This document shows, piece by piece, positions 26,587 through 34,234 of a stretch of 34,234 bases of DNA; positions within the stretch are counted from its first letter, which is position 1; every line of letters starts with the position of its first letter. A program made the position numbers and the translations under genes. This stretch comes from Massilia glaciei (GTDB taxonomy: Bacteria; Pseudomonadota; Gammaproteobacteria; Burkholderiales; Burkholderiaceae_D). The stretch spans positions 1-34,234 of the forward strand of contig NZ_PXWF02000275.1 of assembly GCF_003011895.2 (NCBI RefSeq), read 5' to 3'. Under the pieces are notes generated by a model, which saw only the letters and a list, made by a program, of their open reading frames with translations, did no database searches and was not told where the DNA came from.

Positions 26587-27360
26587 ATGAAAAGCCACCT
26601 ATTCCAAAAAACAGCCCGGCTGGCCCTCCTCCTTGGCATGTGTTCGGTGCCAGTTCTCGGCGCCGCGGCCGCCGCGCCCGGGCCAAGCGACCTGACGATC
26701 GACGTGCTGTGGCTGATGCCGCCAAACGGGAGCACTGTGCTCGCCACCGATCCGATCAATGTGACGTTCAGGTACCGCTATTCGAAACCGGCGGGCGATG
26801 TGCGGATATGGGCAAGAATTTTGGATACAAAATTCACTGCCGGCTACGTCGGTGTGGCCGAGCCGCTCGAGCCTGGCACCGATATCATCACGCGCACCGC
26901 CTATCTGACGGAGGCGGGCACGGTCAAGACGATCAGCCTTATCGCCAAGGATGGAAATTCAACGGAAATTTTAAGAAAAGACATTCCAGTCAACTATACC
27001 TTTGTACCCAACAAGGCCATCGATGCGCTCAAAGGTGACGGGGTCGGCTCGAAGATCGTCTCGATTAGAATTGCTGGTGGTAAAAACGCGGTGCATAGAA
27101 AAGGCGTTTTCGTCCCTGTCGACGTGCGTTATGCGATCAATGCCAAGCATGGCCTCATTGCAAACGTGCATCCGGACACCAAGTGCGCCATGACCCATGC
27201 GGGACTATTCGCGCCCTTGTTCGGCAATGGCATCAAGCAGATGGGTTTTACTGTCGGCGAGAAGTGCGTGGTCACAAAGATCAAGCTGGTTCTGTGGAAC
27301 ACGGTCCAGCAGAAAGTCTACGACGAGACGGTCGAAGTCAACATGACCTACACCGACTGA
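26587..27360 (+). CDS. Exported protein of unknown function
   Basis: This 257-residue protein has a clear Sec signal peptide: positively charged MKSHLFQKTARL, a hydrophobic core, and likely cleavage after VLGAAAAA (about residue 29). The mature part looks all-beta. Segments such as PPNGSTVLATDPINVTFRYRYSKPAGDVRIWARIL recall Ig-like or fibronectin-like sandwiches, but no family is recognised. Two cysteines, in DTKCAM and GEKCVV, could form a disulfide. Its base composition looks less GC-rich than its neighbours. It stands alone between thrC (divergent) and sdaA (convergent). Its TGA stop is also one of the two TGA triplets flanking the 167-bp palindrome. Confidence 0.8.
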   Translation: MKSHLFQKTARLALLLGMCSVPVLGAAAAAPGPSDLTIDVLWLMPPNGSTVLATDPINVTFRYRYSKPAGDVRIWARILDTKFTAGYVGVAEPLEPGTDIITRTAYLTEAGTVKTISLIAKDGNSTEILRKDIPVNYTFVPNKAIDALKGDGVGSKIVSIRIAGGKNAVHRKGVFVPVDVRYAINAKHGLIANVHPDTKCAMTHAGLFAPLFGNGIKQMGFTVGEKCVVTKIKLVLWNTVQQKVYDETVEVNMTYTD

Positions 27361-27527
27361 GAGGCTGAGAGTCTGAGAGTCTTTCGACCATGCCCGCTCA
27401 TCCCGCCGGAAGGCGCCCGCTCGTCGTTGCAAATGCTCGCCATAGCCCTAGCTATGGCTGTGCTTTGCGCCTCGATCGGCCACCTTCTGGCGGGCTGCTC
27501 GGGCACGTTCGAAAAACTCTCAGCCTC
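27361..27527. repeat. 167-bp imperfect palindromic element
   Basis: Nearly the whole gap between two convergent genes is one nested inverted repeat. The outer arms GAGGCTGAGAGT/ACTCTCAGCCTC match perfectly. Next come tctttcga/ttcgaaaa-like arms, then CCCGCCGGAAGG/CCTTCTGGCGGG (11 of 12), GCAAA/TTTGC, and the innermost GCCATAGC-ccta-GCTATGGC. The left arm has an extra 8-bp tandem copy, CTGAGAGT (27373–27380). TGA flanks both ends (27358–27360 and 27528–27530). It could be a REP- or MITE-like element, a two-way terminator, or both. Confidence 0.8.
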
Positions 27528-27585
27528 TGACACCGCGCCGCCGCGCACGATCGGGCAGATCGTGCCGGCCGGTGCTTGAAGCGGC

Positions 27586-28983
<1,398 letters not shown>

Positions 28984-29013
28984 CGTTGCCTCGATCTGTT
29001 CTTGTGAAACGTT

Positions 29014-29976
29014 TTAGGCAGCTTGGGTCAGGCCGACGTCGATGTTTGCGAGCATGTCGGTGACCAGCTGGTTGGTGCCGATGCGGGCTTTCCAGCCCCA
29101 GTCGGCGGTCGCTTTGCTGTCGTCCAGGCTTTGTGGCCAAGTGTCGGCGATGGCCTGGCGGCTGTCCGGCACGTAGCCGATTTCGAACTCGGGCAGCGCG
29201 AGGGTAATCGCGGCAGCCAGTTCGCGCGGGTTGAACGACACGCCGGCCACATTATAGGCCGAACGCACGGCGATTTTTTCGGCCGGCGCGTCCATCAATT
29301 CGATGGTGGCGCGGATCGCATCGGGCATGTAGATCATGGGCAGCGTGGTCTCGGGGCCGAGGAAGCACTGGTAGCGCTCGCCCTTGAGCGCGGCGTGGAA
29401 AATCGCGATCGCGTAGTCGGTGGTGCCCCCGCCCGGAGGCGACTTGAAGCTGATGATGCCCGGGTAGCGGATGCTGCGCACATCGACGCCGTACTTGGTG
29501 AAGTAGTACTCGCACAGGCGCTCGCCGGCCAGCTTGCTGATGCCGTAGATCGTGGTCGGGTCCATCACCGTGTACTGCGGCGTGTTCTTGGCCGGCGTGT
29601 TGGGGCCGAACGCGGCGATCGACGACGGCCAGAAGACGCGCAGCGGCTTGCCCGCCTCGCCGCGCTCGCGCGCCACTTCCAAAATATTGAGCAGGCCGTC
29701 CATGTTCAGGGTCCAGGCCTTGAGCGGGGCCTTCTCGCCGGTGGCCGACAGCAGCGCTGCGAGCTGGTAGACCTGGGTGATGCCCTCGTCGGCGACCAGC
29801 TTGGCCATGCGCTCCTTGTCGAGCACGTCGAGCTGCGTGTAGCGCTCGGCCTGGTACACATTGGTGGCGCCGATGTCCGAGGCGATCACGTTTTGCGCGC
29901 CATGCTGCCTGGCCAGCGCGCCGACCAGTTCACTGCCGATTTGGCCGTTGGCGCCGATGATGAGGATTTTTTCCAT
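29014..29976 (-). CDS. tdh: L-threonine 3-dehydrogenase (SDR/epimerase type)
   Basis: The enzyme oxidises L-threonine to 2-amino-3-ketobutyrate with NAD. The 320-residue protein is not the zinc-containing E. coli type. It is the short-chain dehydrogenase form known from Cupriavidus and Flavobacterium. The Rossmann motif is GANGQIGS (8–15). The catalytic pair lies in YGISKLAGE, with an upstream Ser in WPSSIAAFG. Residues SIRYPGIISFKSPPGGGTTDYA are characteristic of this family. It follows kbl by 34 bp and precedes sdaA by 30 bp. Its unstable product is the substrate of Kbl. Confidence 0.93.
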   Translation of the reverse strand: MEKILIIGANGQIGSELVGALARQHGAQNVIASDIGATNVYQAERYTQLDVLDKERMAKLVADEGITQVYQLAALLSATGEKAPLKAWTLNMDGLLNILEVARERGEAGKPLRVFWPSSIAAFGPNTPAKNTPQYTVMDPTTIYGISKLAGERLCEYYFTKYGVDVRSIRYPGIISFKSPPGGGTTDYAIAIFHAALKGERYQCFLGPETTLPMIYMPDAIRATIELMDAPAEKIAVRSAYNVAGVSFNPRELAAAITLALPEFEIGYVPDSRQAIADTWPQSLDDSKATADWGWKARIGTNQLVTDMLANIDVGLTQAA

Positions 29977-30010
29977 GATGTTTCCGCTTGTTGTTCTTAG
30001 TTGTTCTTGA

Positions 30011-31228
30011 TTAGTTCTGGTTCGGCAGAATGCCGAGTTCGCGGCCGGCCTGCTCGAACGCCTTGAGCACCGTCTCGAGCTGCTCGCGGGTGTGCGCGGC
30101 CGAGATCTGTACCCGCACGCGCGCCTGCCCCATCGGGACCACCGGGTAGAAAAAGCCGCTTAGCAGCACGCCCAGTTCGTACATGCGGGCCGCGAATTTC
30201 TGCGCGATCGGCGCCTCGAACAGCATCACCGGCACCACCGGATGGGTGCCCGGCTTGATGGTGAAGCCGATGCGCTCGATCTCCTTGCGGAAGAAGGCGG
30301 TGTTCTCGTGCAGGCGGTCGCGCAGTTCGGTCGAGGCGCTGATGCGCTTGAGGACCGACAGCGAGGCGCCGGCGATCGACGGCGCCAGCGTGTTCGAGAA
30401 CAGGTAGGGGCGCGACTTCTGGCGCAGCGTGTCGATCACTTCGCGCCGGCCCGAGGTGAAGCCGCCCATCGCGCCGCCGAGCGCCTTGCCCAGCGTGCCG
30501 GTGATCAGGTCGATGCGTCCCATCACATTGTGGTGTTCGTGCGTGCCGCGCCCGGTCTTGCCCATGAAGCCCGAGGCGTGGCATTCGTCGATCATCACGA
30601 GCGCGCCGTACTGGTCGGCCAGCGCGCAGATTTTGTCGAGCTGGGCGATCGTGCCGTCCATCGAGAACACGCCGTCGGTGACGATGACCTTGTGGCGCTT
30701 GCCTGCGGCGGCGGCCGCCTGCAGCTGCATCTCGAGGTCGGCCATGTCGTTGTGGGCGTAGCGGTAGCGCCCGGCCTTGCACAGGCGGATGCCGTCGATG
30801 ATCGAGGCGTGGTTCAGGGCGTCCGAGATGATGGCGTCGTTCTCGTCGAACAGCGGCTCGAACAGGCCGCCGTTGGCGTCGAACGCGGCGGCGTACAAGA
30901 TGGTGTCTTCGGTGCCCAAAAAGGCGGAGATGGCCTGCTCGAGCTCCTTGTGCACGGTCTGGGTGCCGCAGATGAAGCGCACCGACGACAGGCCGTAGCC
31001 GTATTTTTCGGTCGCCTCGATCGATGCCTGCTGGGTTTGCAGGTCGCCGGACAGGCCGAGGTAGTTGTTGGCGCACATATTGATCAGCTCACGGCCGTCG
31101 TCGCACACCACCTGCGCGCCCTGGCGCGAAGCGATCACGCGCTCCCCCTTGTACAGGCCCTGCGCGCGCAGCGCGTCCAGGTTCTGCTGCAGGCCGCTGA
31201 AAAATGCGTTTTTGGCTTGGTCGCTCAT
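30011..31228 (-). CDS. kbl: 2-amino-3-ketobutyrate CoA ligase (glycine C-acetyltransferase)
   Basis: Kbl splits 2-amino-3-ketobutyrate with CoA into glycine and acetyl-CoA. The 405-residue protein is a pyridoxal-phosphate enzyme of the alpha-oxoamine synthase family. It has the cofactor lysine in DLITGTLGKALGG, DECHASGFMG for the cofactor ring, and CANNYLGLSG near the N-terminus. The start MSDQAKNAFFSGL at 31228 was chosen because GAGGAC lies just upstream. The longer frame adds 26 residues with no match. It is the first gene of kbl-tdh-sdaA, with a regulator transcribed in the opposite direction 215 bp away. Confidence 0.95.
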   Translation of the reverse strand: MSDQAKNAFFSGLQQNLDALRAQGLYKGERVIASRQGAQVVCDDGRELINMCANNYLGLSGDLQTQQASIEATEKYGYGLSSVRFICGTQTVHKELEQAISAFLGTEDTILYAAAFDANGGLFEPLFDENDAIISDALNHASIIDGIRLCKAGRYRYAHNDMADLEMQLQAAAAAGKRHKVIVTDGVFSMDGTIAQLDKICALADQYGALVMIDECHASGFMGKTGRGTHEHHNVMGRIDLITGTLGKALGGAMGGFTSGRREVIDTLRQKSRPYLFSNTLAPSIAGASLSVLKRISASTELRDRLHENTAFFRKEIERIGFTIKPGTHPVVPVMLFEAPIAQKFAARMYELGVLLSGFFYPVVPMGQARVRVQISAAHTREQLETVLKAFEQAGRELGILPNQN

Positions 31229-31349
31229 CTCTGTCCTCGTATTGGTTGGCGCCGGCTTGACCGACTGATGCACTATGCTGTACCGTTGTTCCCGAACCCG
31301 GGGCAACTTCGATGAATCCGCCGAATTCCGTTATGTCGAACTAAAATTC

Positions 31350-31364
31350 AATATAATGGATATT
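31350..31364. promoter_or_regulatory. Candidate operator and -10 region between kbl and its regulator
   Basis: AATAT-aatgg-ATATT is a 15-bp dyad. It overlaps a perfect TATAAT on the plus strand (31352–31357), 87 bp before the regulator, and TATATT-like sequence on the minus strand. No good -35 is visible for either direction. A protein bound here could affect both transcripts. Confidence 0.4.
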
Positions 31365-31443
31365 ACCCAAGCCCGCTGAACTTGGCAAGCGATGCATGGG
31401 GCCATTGCCGCAATCTTGAAACATTAACCATACGCCAAAATCG

Positions 31444-32019
31444 ATGAAGACGCCCGTTCCGACCAACTCCCCGCCCGAAGTGGGCGCCACCCTGCAACGC
31501 TTTAGGCTCGCGCGCGGGCTGACGCTCGAGGATCTGTCGCGGATCGCGGGGGTGTCGAAGTCGATGCTGTCGCAGATAGAGCGGGAAAAGGCGAATCCGA
31601 CCATCGCGATCACCTGGCGCCTGGCCAACGCGCTCGGGGTGCAGATCGGCGAACTGCTCACGAGCGAAGCGCCCGAGACCGAGACCATCCGCGTGCTCGA
31701 CGCCCACGAGACCCCCACCCTGCCCGGCACCCACGCCGGCTACGTGCTGCGCATCCTCGGACCGATGGAACTTGCCGGCAAGTACGAATGGTACGAGCTG
31801 ACGCTGGCCGCTGGCGGCGAACTGGCCTCGCAGGCGCACGACCCGGGCACAAGCGAACATATAACGGTGCTGCACGGCGCGCTCGAGGTCGAAGTGGGCG
31901 CGAGCAAGAAGAAGATCAAGATGGGTGGGACCGCGCGCTATCCGGCGGACCAGAACCATCTGATCCGCAACGCCGGCAAGACCGAGGCGAAGGCGCTGCT
32001 GGTGGTGGTGCACCGCTAG
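31444..32019 (+). CDS. XRE-cupin transcriptional regulator
   Basis: This 191-residue protein has an N-terminal helix-turn-helix (about 12–70: GATLQRFRLARGLTLEDLSRIAGVSKSMLSQIEREKANPTIAITWRLANAL). A C-terminal cupin (about 110–190) follows, with the barrel strands WYELTLAAGGELASQAH and HITVLHGALEVEV. The cupin probably senses a small ligand. Regulators of this kind often control amino-acid or polyamine breakdown genes. It is divergent from kbl-tdh-sdaA, so it most likely regulates that operon, perhaps in response to threonine or glycine (inference). No strong Shine-Dalgarno precedes the ATG. It converges with the NTF2-like gene 20 bp downstream. Confidence 0.88.
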   Translation: MKTPVPTNSPPEVGATLQRFRLARGLTLEDLSRIAGVSKSMLSQIEREKANPTIAITWRLANALGVQIGELLTSEAPETETIRVLDAHETPTLPGTHAGYVLRILGPMELAGKYEWYELTLAAGGELASQAHDPGTSEHITVLHGALEVEVGASKKKIKMGGTARYPADQNHLIRNAGKTEAKALLVVVHR

Positions 32020-32039
32020 TTGCCGTACTCGACTTTAAC

Positions 32040-32471
32040 TCAAGGCGGCGTGGCCGGGATCAGGCCCGCTTCGCGCATCACCTTTTGCTCATCGTCGTGC
32101 GAAATGTAGAAAGCAACCTTTAGCCCTGCATCTGAGCGGAACAAGAAGTAGGTGATGAAGAAAGTGAACACCTGTAGCTTTCCCTGCTCCTTTTCAAACG
32201 ACATCTGCCAGTGCACCTTGGCCATTGTGTAGTGCTCGTCAAGTGGTGTTTCAACCAACCTAATCAGCTTCGCAAAGCTAAAGCCGATTTGCTGGAAGAA
32301 AGCTTGTCGCTCGGGAATTGCCTTGCGAAAGGACTCGTCGTTCCGCAGGCAGACGACGCCATTCGGATCGGCTCCCAAGAACACGTCCGTGAATTGTGCG
32401 GTGACCAGATCCGGGTTGAACGAATTGGCGCCTTCCTCGTATAGCTTGAAGAACTTCTCGATGTCGGTCAC
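32040..32471 (-). CDS. NTF2-like (SnoaL-type) protein
   Basis: This 143-residue protein has the pattern of the NTF2-like cone fold: an N-terminal helix IEKFFKLYEEGANSF, a strand-rich second half (HYTMAKVHWQMSFEK, LQVFTFFITYFLFRS) and a segment GLKVAFYISHDDEQKVM. Its function cannot be told, because the fold serves both enzymes and binding proteins. It starts with GTG, supported by a strong GGGAGGT 5 nt upstream. There is no signal peptide. The gene is noticeably less GC-rich than the window in general, which may point to later acquisition. It lies 71 bp after the GST gene on the same strand. Confidence 0.75.
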   Translation of the reverse strand: MTDIEKFFKLYEEGANSFNPDLVTAQFTDVFLGADPNGVVCLRNDESFRKAIPERQAFFQQIGFSFAKLIRLVETPLDEHYTMAKVHWQMSFEKEQGKLQVFTFFITYFLFRSDAGLKVAFYISHDDEQKVMREAGLIPATPP

Positions 32472-32542
32472 GTCGCACCTCCCTCGGAGAACAAGACTGT
32501 CGGACCTTCAATTCGAGCTACTCCGCCTTGCAATTCATGATT

Positions 32543-33166
32543 TTAGACTGGCGAGCGCACGCGCCGTTCCACCCCGTGCGCGTATGGCGGAAACTTAATG
32601 AATGCGGGCGTTTTTTCGAGCCGCTCCGACAATGCGACCAGGCCGGGATGGCTCGCCGCGGGAACCACCGAGGCCAACATTCTTTGCGTCCATTGCCACA
32701 CCACGGCCACCGTGATGGCCGCTTGCCGGTCCGGGTTCTCGAAAGTCTGGGGCGAGCGCTGGACCTCTTGTTCGAGCATCGAGAAACCGGCGAGCAATTG
32801 GCCGGTGACGCGCTCCATCCACGGCTCGTACTGCGATTCGTTGGGGCGCAGTTTGCGTTCGTATACGATCTGCACGCCCTTTTCGCAGGCGCTCAACGCC
32901 AGGCTCACGGCGCGGAACTCGTGTTGCAGCGCCAATGGTTCGGCCGACCACAGCACCCGGCGCTGCGCCACGGTGGCCTCGACGAATTGCAGGATCAGCG
33001 ATGAATCCATCAGCACCTCGCCGTCGTCGCAGACCAGTTTGGGCGCCTTGATCTCGAAGGTGCTGAAAACGGACGCCGGGTCGTGCTCGAATGGGACACC
33101 GAGCGCCTCAAGGGAGATCGCCACTCTTCTGACGAACGGCGAGTCGAGCATTCCAATAAGTTTCAT
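32543..33166 (-). CDS. Glutathione S-transferase family protein
   Basis: This 207-residue protein shows the thioredoxin-like N-terminal domain (MKLIGMLDSPFVRRVAISLEALGVPFEH), with Ser9 in the DSPFVRR active-site region and VLMDSSLI for glutathione binding. A helical C-terminal domain follows. The stretch between SVFSTF and IKAPKLVCDDG is shorter than I expect for close relatives, which usually read like FRAINPVVKAP there. About ten residues seem missing, though the cis-proline loop is kept. Its ATG overlaps the GNAT stop (ATGA), so the two are co-translated. The substrate is unknown. Confidence 0.87.
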   Translation of the reverse strand: MKLIGMLDSPFVRRVAISLEALGVPFEHDPASVFSTFEIKAPKLVCDDGEVLMDSSLILQFVEATVAQRRVLWSAEPLALQHEFRAVSLALSACEKGVQIVYERKLRPNESQYEPWMERVTGQLLAGFSMLEQEVQRSPQTFENPDRQAAITVAVVWQWTQRMLASVVPAASHPGLVALSERLEKTPAFIKFPPYAHGVERRVRSPV

Positions 33167-33630
33167 AGTGTCCTTCGTCGGTCTTGTGGATCTGGATTTG
33201 GGGTTGTTTCGATATAGCCGCCGGCCTCGGCCTGCGCCGGGTTGGCGAATATGGCCATCGCCGTCAGCATGCGATTGAATCCGAATTTCCGGTAAAACGG
33301 CTCCTTGCCCGGAACCGCATAAAGAATAATTTTAGTGTGCTGCCCCGACAAGCCCACCAGTTTGGCGACAATTTTCTTGCCGAGGCCGCAACCCTGATAA
33401 GCGGGCAGCAGCGCGACGTCGCAAATGTAGGCGCAGTCCACGCCGTCGGCGAGGACCCGCCCCGCCCCGACCAGTTTGCCGTCATCGTAGACGAGGCATT
33501 TGAACATGCTGTTGTTGAAGGTCGTTTCCAGGTTGGCCGGGCTCTTCTCGCCCAGCGGCGCCAGCCGGTACAGATCCGATAGCTCGCGCCAGTCGACGGC
33601 GTCGATCGTGTCGAACCAGATAAAAGCCAC
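33163..33630 (-). CDS. GNAT family N-acetyltransferase
   Basis: This 155-residue protein has the GNAT fold with the acetyl-CoA signature QGCGLGKKIV following VALLPAYQ, and a C-terminal FYRKFGFNRMLTAMAIF segment. It transfers acetyl groups to an unknown amine. The N-terminal part, WRELSDLYRLAPLGEKSP, resembles many small stand-alone GNAT proteins. It starts 4 bp after the small membrane protein gene and overlaps the GST gene by 4 bp, so it is the middle gene of a three-gene unit. The C-terminal tail after FANPAQAEAGG is likely flexible. Confidence 0.9.
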   Translation of the reverse strand: MAFIWFDTIDAVDWRELSDLYRLAPLGEKSPANLETTFNNSMFKCLVYDDGKLVGAGRVLADGVDCAYICDVALLPAYQGCGLGKKIVAKLVGLSGQHTKIILYAVPGKEPFYRKFGFNRMLTAMAIFANPAQAEAGGYIETTPNPDPQDRRRTL

Positions 33631-33634
33631 GTCC

Positions 33635-34129
33635 TTACGCTCCCGCGAGACGCGCAGGCGCTGCGTTTTGCCCGAGCCGCGTCGGCCGATTAAACAGCAG
33701 CACCATCAGCAGCGCGAGGGCGACCGCGTTGACCGCGGCAAACTGCGCCTGCGGAACGGCCACGAAGGCCATCGAGAAATCAAGACCCAGGGTGAATTCG
33801 TATAGAAGGGATGCGCCGCCGGTGGCCGGCAGGTCGGCCCCCACGGGGATGAACAGGCCGACCCCGGGGCGATACAACACGCTCCCAAAGGCAAACACGG
33901 GTATTTGCCAAAGCTGAAACAGGACCGAGCCCAGCCAGCCATAGACACTCCCGGCCAGCAGCGCGATGCCGGCGCACATGCCGATTAATCCGATAACGAC
34001 GAACTGGCCCTCGAATGCGATATCGGCACCGTTGCTCCCGGTTAGAAAGAGCATCAGCGCGCTGATGAACGCGACGAAGCCTCCCGCCCATATCTGATAC
34101 CAAGCGGCGCAACGGACGAGTTTGTTCAT
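33635..34129 (-). CDS. Four-helix membrane protein of unknown function
   Basis: This 164-residue protein has four predicted membrane helices: about 10–29 (QIWAGGFVAFISALMLFLTG), 42–62, 65–85 and 128–146. Between the third and fourth lies a Gly/Pro-rich loop (about 86–127). No functional motif is recognised. The ATG at 34129 has only a weak GGA upstream. It begins the unit that continues with the GNAT and GST genes. The remaining bases to the window end (34130–34234) show no gene. Confidence 0.75.
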   Translation of the reverse strand: MNKLVRCAAWYQIWAGGFVAFISALMLFLTGSNGADIAFEGQFVVIGLIGMCAGIALLAGSVYGWLGSVLFQLWQIPVFAFGSVLYRPGVGLFIPVGADLPATGGASLLYEFTLGLDFSMAFVAVPQAQFAAVNAVALALLMVLLFNRPTRLGQNAAPARLAGA

Positions 34130-34234
34130 ATTTTTTGATCCAGTTAGCTATACCCGCGCGGCTTGCGCTTGCGTCATTATCAACCTTCGCAGGGGTCATG
34201 GCAACTTCGTCATCAAACCGCCAGCAGTTCTCAA

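Noticed and set aside
26514-26759. An 81-codon minus-strand frame ahead of thrC
   Set aside because: It overlaps the signal peptide region of the convincing plus-strand exported protein and has no features of its own.
27390-27530. A 46-codon plus-strand frame and a 66-codon minus-strand frame in the palindrome
   Set aside because: Both lie wholly or mostly within the inverted repeat and are explained by it. Neither has a ribosome-binding site or a protein-like pattern.

Overview
The window reads as chromosomal DNA of a GC-rich betaproteobacterium. Gene order and protein sequences fit Burkholderiales, most likely Oxalobacteraceae (Massilia, Duganella or Janthinobacterium relatives). Support comes from the tRNA-Leu–tig–clpP–clpX–lon–hupB–tRNA block, the hpnC-hpnD-hpnE trio, the thrC-moeA-moaD order and an SDR-type threonine dehydrogenase next to kbl. 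The placement is from recognition only; no database search was possible. No phage, transposase, integrase or CRISPR array was found.

Layout. (1) 1–7265, minus strand: protein quality control. tRNA-Leu, trigger factor, ClpP, ClpX, Lon and HU-beta are followed by tRNA-Val and two tRNA-Asp genes. A third, truncated tRNA-Asp 3' end lies between the two intact copies. Hairpin terminators follow clpP, clpX and lon, so clpX and lon probably have their own promoters. (2) 7266–11912: a two-gene RND efflux operon (adaptor lipoprotein plus permease, minus strand), divergent from hpnC. The two candidate promoters appear to share one self-complementary -35 hexamer. (3) 11913–15048: hpnC, hpnD and hpnE make squalene from farnesyl diphosphate. 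No squalene-hopene cyclase gene is in the window. (4) 15049–17008: a possible 47-residue secreted peptide, a DUF1700-type membrane protein and a membrane-anchored protein with regular GSG repeats. A BaiN/HI0933-like flavoprotein faces them. (5) 18522–20122: two UPF0145 (YbjQ) paralogues, the second with a membrane anchor, packed against an M48-type metalloprotease. (6) 20124–21959: a compact operon of a four-helix membrane protein, a small XRE regulator, an exported alpha/beta hydrolase and a small membrane protein. It sits behind a strong promoter with two copies of a TGTAAAG-type operator. (7) 22016–26451: a metallo-beta-lactamase-fold protein converging on thrC-moeA-moaD. An eight-unit 11-bp tandem repeat lies between them and takes in the moaD stop codon. 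(8) 26587–31228: a secreted protein of unknown function, a 167-bp imperfect palindrome, then sdaA, tdh and kbl (transcribed kbl-tdh-sdaA). Together they can feed threonine carbon to glycine and serine carbon to pyruvate. A divergent XRE-cupin regulator at 31444 probably controls them. (9) 32040–34129: minus-strand accessory genes: an NTF2-like protein, a glutathione S-transferase, a GNAT acetyltransferase and a small membrane protein.

Most of the window is ordinary, well-conserved core genome. The less ordinary items are the large palindrome between convergent genes, the moaD-end tandem repeat, the shared -35 box, the double-operator operon, the UPF0145/protease cluster and the tRNA-Asp fragment.
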